In this document: positions 4,551 to 7,037 of the stretch, in pieces
Layout: every line of letters starts with the position of its first letter
How positions within the stretch are numbered: position 1 is the first letter of the stretch
Source of the DNA: Deltaproteobacteria bacterium
GTDB lineage: Bacteria; Desulfobacterota; DSM-4660; Desulfatiglandales; B25-G16
Assembly (NCBI GenBank): GCA_003646875.1
Contig: QMLT01000085.1
Coordinates: 1-7,037, forward strand
Reading direction: 5' to 3'
DNA length: 7,037 nt
Notes under the pieces: model-generated
Database searches by the model: none
The model's input: only the letters and a program-made list of their open reading frames with translations
What the model was told of the DNA's origin: nothing
Made by a program: the position numbers and the translations under genes

Positions 4551-6944
4551 ATGTCTGATCTTTTATATGTAGGGAAAAATATTCCAAGGACAATAGAGGT
4601 TGACAAGGTAACAGGGAGGGCTATCTATATCGATGATCTCAAACGCCCTGGGATGCTTTATGCGAAGATACTCTATAGCAAGTATGCCCATGCAAGGATT
4701 AAAATGATTGATACCTCCAAAGCAGAGAAGCTCCCTGGCGTAAGAGCGGTCCTTACTGGCTACAACATTCCAGATGTCCGAGTCGGATTCTTAAAAGATC
4801 AGACAGTGCTTAAAAAAGATATAGTTCGCCAGTTTAGAGATGAGGTAGCCGCCGTTGCTGCCATCAGCCCGGAGATAGCAGAGGAGGCGTTAGATTTGAT
4901 CGAGGTGGAATATGAGGAATTACCAGGAGTTTTTGATCCCATCGAGGCGATGAAGGAAGGGGCACCCCTTGTCCATGAGGTGGATGCACGGGGGAAGCCT
5001 ATTAAGAGCAACATAATACCAATGCCCTGGAAGTTTAAGGCCGGAGATATCGATCAAGGTCGCAAGGGCTCGGCATATATGGTAAAAGACAATTTGAGCA
5101 CCACCTGGGTGAATCAATGTTGCATGGGGACGAGCGGATGTATAGCTGAGTTTGATATGAATAATAACTTAACGCTATACAATCAAACCAATGTTGTTTT
5201 TCATGACAAACAAAGGATTACGGAGTACTTTGCTGCTATAGGCCTTAAAGGAAAAAATGTGAGGGTTGTCAATACAGTAGTAGGGGGGAGCTTCGGGACC
5301 AAACTGGATACAGATATATACGAATTTATAAGTATCCAGCTCGCCCTTAAAACCAGAAAACCGGTAAAGATACTATTTACTCGAGAGGAAGAATTCCGTG
5401 CATTGCCACCAAGACAGCCTGCACGCTTTAGCATAGAGCAAGGATGTGATAAGGAAGGCAGGCTTACCTTCAGGAAGGCGGAGGCTATTCTGGACAATGG
5501 GGCTTACACCTCCTGGGGCGTAACAACCCCATCGGTTATGATAATGCCCATGTCTTCACTCTATCGCGTGCCCAACGTCTCTTTTGAGGCAACATGTGTA
5601 TATACCAATAATATCTACTGCCAGGCAATGAGGGGGTATGGGAATCCGCAAGCCACCTTTGCTGTTGAAACATCAATCGATAGACTGGCTGAAAAAGCCG
5701 GTATTGACCCGGCAGAATTCAGACTGATCAACTCTAATCATTCGGGTGATATAACACCGATGAGGCTAAAAATAACCTCTTGCGGTCTTGAAGAATGTAT
5801 AAACTCTGTGAAGAAACGGCTCAACTGGGGCGATAAAAAACAAAAGCAGAAAAACAGAGGTGTTGGAATGGCCTCCCTTATTCATGTTGCAGGCGGCGCA
5901 AGGGTATATCTGTCTGATGGCCATGGCATGATGATCAAGGTAGATCAAGATGGGCATGTAGATGTGTTGGAGAGCGGGACGGATCAGGGACAGGGCTCTC
6001 CCACAGTGATTTCTCAGATTGTTGCGGAGGCGCTGGGATTTAGACCCGAGGATATTTCCTTAACCTTTGGTGATACAGGGTTGTGCTTGTGGGATGCGGG
6101 AACCCATGCAAGCCGCCATACCTTCATGGCTGGCAATGCTGCGATAAGGGTTTGTGAGAAGGTAAAGAAACAAATCCTTGAGATGGCTGTAGAACAAATG
6201 CCTAAGTTAATTAAGAGTGGTTTTAAGCGAAGAAAAAGGAAGGATCCCAATTTTGTGGAACCGGACCTTGATTACAGCCTAATTTCAAGCCCTGAAAAAC
6301 TGGATATAAAAGACAGAATGGTCTTCCCCAAAAGTGCCCCTGATCATCCTTACTTCAAGCTTGAGGTAAGCCAGATTTTAAGGAGTGGACTCCATGTAGG
6401 AATAGGAGAGAGCAAGGTAGTAGTAGCTGAGGAGTTTTACGATCCGCCTACAGAGATGCTAGATAGAGAAATGAAGGGAAATCTTTCGCTCACCTATGCC
6501 TTTGGCACGACCGGCGCTGAGGTAGAGGTGGATGAAAAAACCGGAAAGGTAAAAATTCTCAATCTTTTTGCTGCTCACGACGTGGGAAAGGCAATAAACC
6601 CAACCCTTGTAAAAGGTCAAATCTATGGCGCGGGCTATATCGGGGCAGGTTACGCCCTTACAGAGGAGATAAAACTGGAAAAAGGGAGGGTTATGAATCC
6701 TAATTTTCGTGATTATAAGATGCTCACTGCAAAGGATGTTGTCCCTGTGGAGCCAATTGTGATTGAGCCAGGAGATGAGGATGGGCCATTTGGAGCCAAG
6801 GGAATTGGAGAGCCTGGGCTTGTTCCAACTGCCCCGGCCATTGCCAACGCTGTGTATGATGCTATAGGGATAAGGATAAGTGATCTCCCCATAACACCCG
6901 AGAAGGTCCTTGCAGCCTTAAAGGAAAAGAGGCAACAACAATAG
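4551..6944 (+). CDS. Xanthine-oxidase-family molybdopterin-binding catalytic subunit
   Basis: This is the large catalytic subunit, which binds molybdopterin cytosine dinucleotide in most bacterial members and hydroxylates (or dehydroxylates) a ring carbon using water. The 797 residues match the family length. Motifs in order: TGRAIYIDDLKRPGML (21-36), YAHARI (45-50), RDEVAAVAAISPE (96-108), GGSFGTK (245-251), QAMRGYGNPQATFAVE (358-373), GTDQGQGSPTVISQIVAEAL (476-495), GDTG...GTHASRHT (507-524), and the C-terminal GPFGAKGIGE (745-754), whose Glu754 is the expected catalytic base at molybdenum. Two oddities: at 192-197 the protein reads MGTSGC where relatives usually have a Glu (xanthine dehydrogenase Glu232 position, R. 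capsulatus numbering), and a polybasic FKRRKRKDP (558-566) lies in an extended linker at about 545-612. The ATG follows AGGAGG (4540-4545) by 5 bases. HcrA, HbaC, HmfA-type and other aromatic hydroxylases are the nearest ideas; substrate unresolved. Confidence 0.93.
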   Translation: MSDLLYVGKNIPRTIEVDKVTGRAIYIDDLKRPGMLYAKILYSKYAHARIKMIDTSKAEKLPGVRAVLTGYNIPDVRVGFLKDQTVLKKDIVRQFRDEVAAVAAISPEIAEEALDLIEVEYEELPGVFDPIEAMKEGAPLVHEVDARGKPIKSNIIPMPWKFKAGDIDQGRKGSAYMVKDNLSTTWVNQCCMGTSGCIAEFDMNNNLTLYNQTNVVFHDKQRITEYFAAIGLKGKNVRVVNTVVGGSFGTKLDTDIYEFISIQLALKTRKPVKILFTREEEFRALPPRQPARFSIEQGCDKEGRLTFRKAEAILDNGAYTSWGVTTPSVMIMPMSSLYRVPNVSFEATCVYTNNIYCQAMRGYGNPQATFAVETSIDRLAEKAGIDPAEFRLINSNHSGDITPMRLKITSCGLEECINSVKKRLNWGDKKQKQKNRGVGMASLIHVAGGARVYLSDGHGMMIKVDQDGHVDVLESGTDQGQGSPTVISQIVAEALGFRPEDISLTFGDTGLCLWDAGTHASRHTFMAGNAAIRVCEKVKKQILEMAVEQMPKLIKSGFKRRKRKDPNFVEPDLDYSLISSPEKLDIKDRMVFPKSAPDHPYFKLEVSQILRSGLHVGIGESKVVVAEEFYDPPTEMLDREMKGNLSLTYAFGTTGAEVEVDEKTGKVKILNLFAAHDVGKAINPTLVKGQIYGAGYIGAGYALTEEIKLEKGRVMNPNFRDYKMLTAKDVVPVEPIVIEPGDEDGPFGAKGIGEPGLVPTAPAIANAVYDAIGIRISDLPITPEKVLAALKEKRQQQ

Positions 6945-6973
6945 TTCTTATGCCCCTGATCATATTGAGTGAT

Positions 6974-7037
6974 TTATTTTTCAGCAATCTTTCTGATTAC
7001 CTTTGTAACATACGCGATATCTTGTAAGGTATTGAAA
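6974..7037 (-). CDS. Partial convergent gene, C-terminal end only
   Basis: On the minus strand one frame stays open from the window edge to a TAA at 6976-6974, giving 20 visible codons that end QDIAYVTKVIRKIAEK. The amphipathic, lysine-rich tail looks like a genuine protein C-terminus and recalls the last helix of fold-type I PLP enzymes (DegT-like aminotransferases, cysteine desulfurases), but this is only a resemblance. A cysteine desulfurase would be of interest because the molybdenum enzyme needs a sulfurated cofactor. The gene would face the molybdenum subunit gene tail to tail with a 29-base gap; a weak ATCA/TGAT pair followed by a T-rich stretch around 6960-6981 is the only terminator-like signal there. 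Confidence 0.4.
   Translation of the reverse strand, partial: FNTLQDIAYVTKVIRKIAEK

Noticed and set aside
3124..6944. Annotating the three subunits as 4-hydroxybenzoyl-CoA reductase (hcrB, hcrC, hcrA)
   Set aside because: The flavin subunit lacks the four-cysteine [4Fe-4S] insert, so the specific name and symbols are not justified.
3124..6944. Annotating the three subunits as CO dehydrogenase (coxM, coxS, coxL) from the gene order
   Set aside because: The large subunit lacks the VAYRCSFR active-site loop that marks true form I CO dehydrogenase; the corresponding region reads CQAMRGYG.

Overview
The window looks like a catabolic accessory region from a moderately AT-leaning anaerobic bacterium. 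The style of the proteins, the strong AGGAGG-type ribosome binding sites and heptameric intergenic repeats would fit a Desulfobacterota/deltaproteobacterial sulfate reducer or syntroph. That assignment is an inference from gene content and sequence style; there is no marker gene here to prove it.

Layout, left to right. Bases 1-307 are non-coding: a structured inverted-repeat element (27-120), degenerate heptad repeats (232-252), and a candidate promoter with a palindrome over its start site. At 308-1609 is a phenylacetate-CoA-ligase-family (PaaK-like) aryl/arylacetyl-CoA ligase. The 212-base gap that follows carries a weak candidate terminator and then a good sigma70-type promoter, whose -10 region lies inside a perfect 17-base palindrome resembling a GntR-family operator. 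It drives a family III (CaiB/BaiF) CoA transferase at 1822-3012. After a 111-base gap come three tightly spaced genes for a xanthine-oxidase-family molybdenum hydroxylase in the order FAD subunit (3124-3990), [2Fe-2S] subunit (4009-4491) and molybdopterin subunit (4551-6944). A short stretch at the right edge (6974-7037, minus strand) reads as the C-terminus of a convergent gene.

How the genes could work together: the ligase and/or the CoA transferase makes a CoA thioester of an aromatic or heteroaromatic acid, and the three-subunit molybdenum enzyme hydroxylates or reductively dehydroxylates a ring carbon. The best-known precedent for such a set is 4-hydroxybenzoyl-CoA reductase. However, the FAD subunit here has no cysteine-rich [4Fe-4S] loop, the hallmark of that enzyme, so a hydroxylating role (like 2-furoyl-CoA dehydrogenase, or the molybdenum enzyme proposed for anaerobic indoleacetate breakdown) is at least as likely. 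The molybdenum subunit also departs from the family at a usually acidic active-site position. The substrate cannot be read from the sequence.

No rRNA, tRNA, CRISPR array, complete insertion sequence or prophage gene was seen. The genes needed to mature the molybdenum enzyme (XdhC/CoxF-type, MobA-type) and any transcription factor gene are not in this window.
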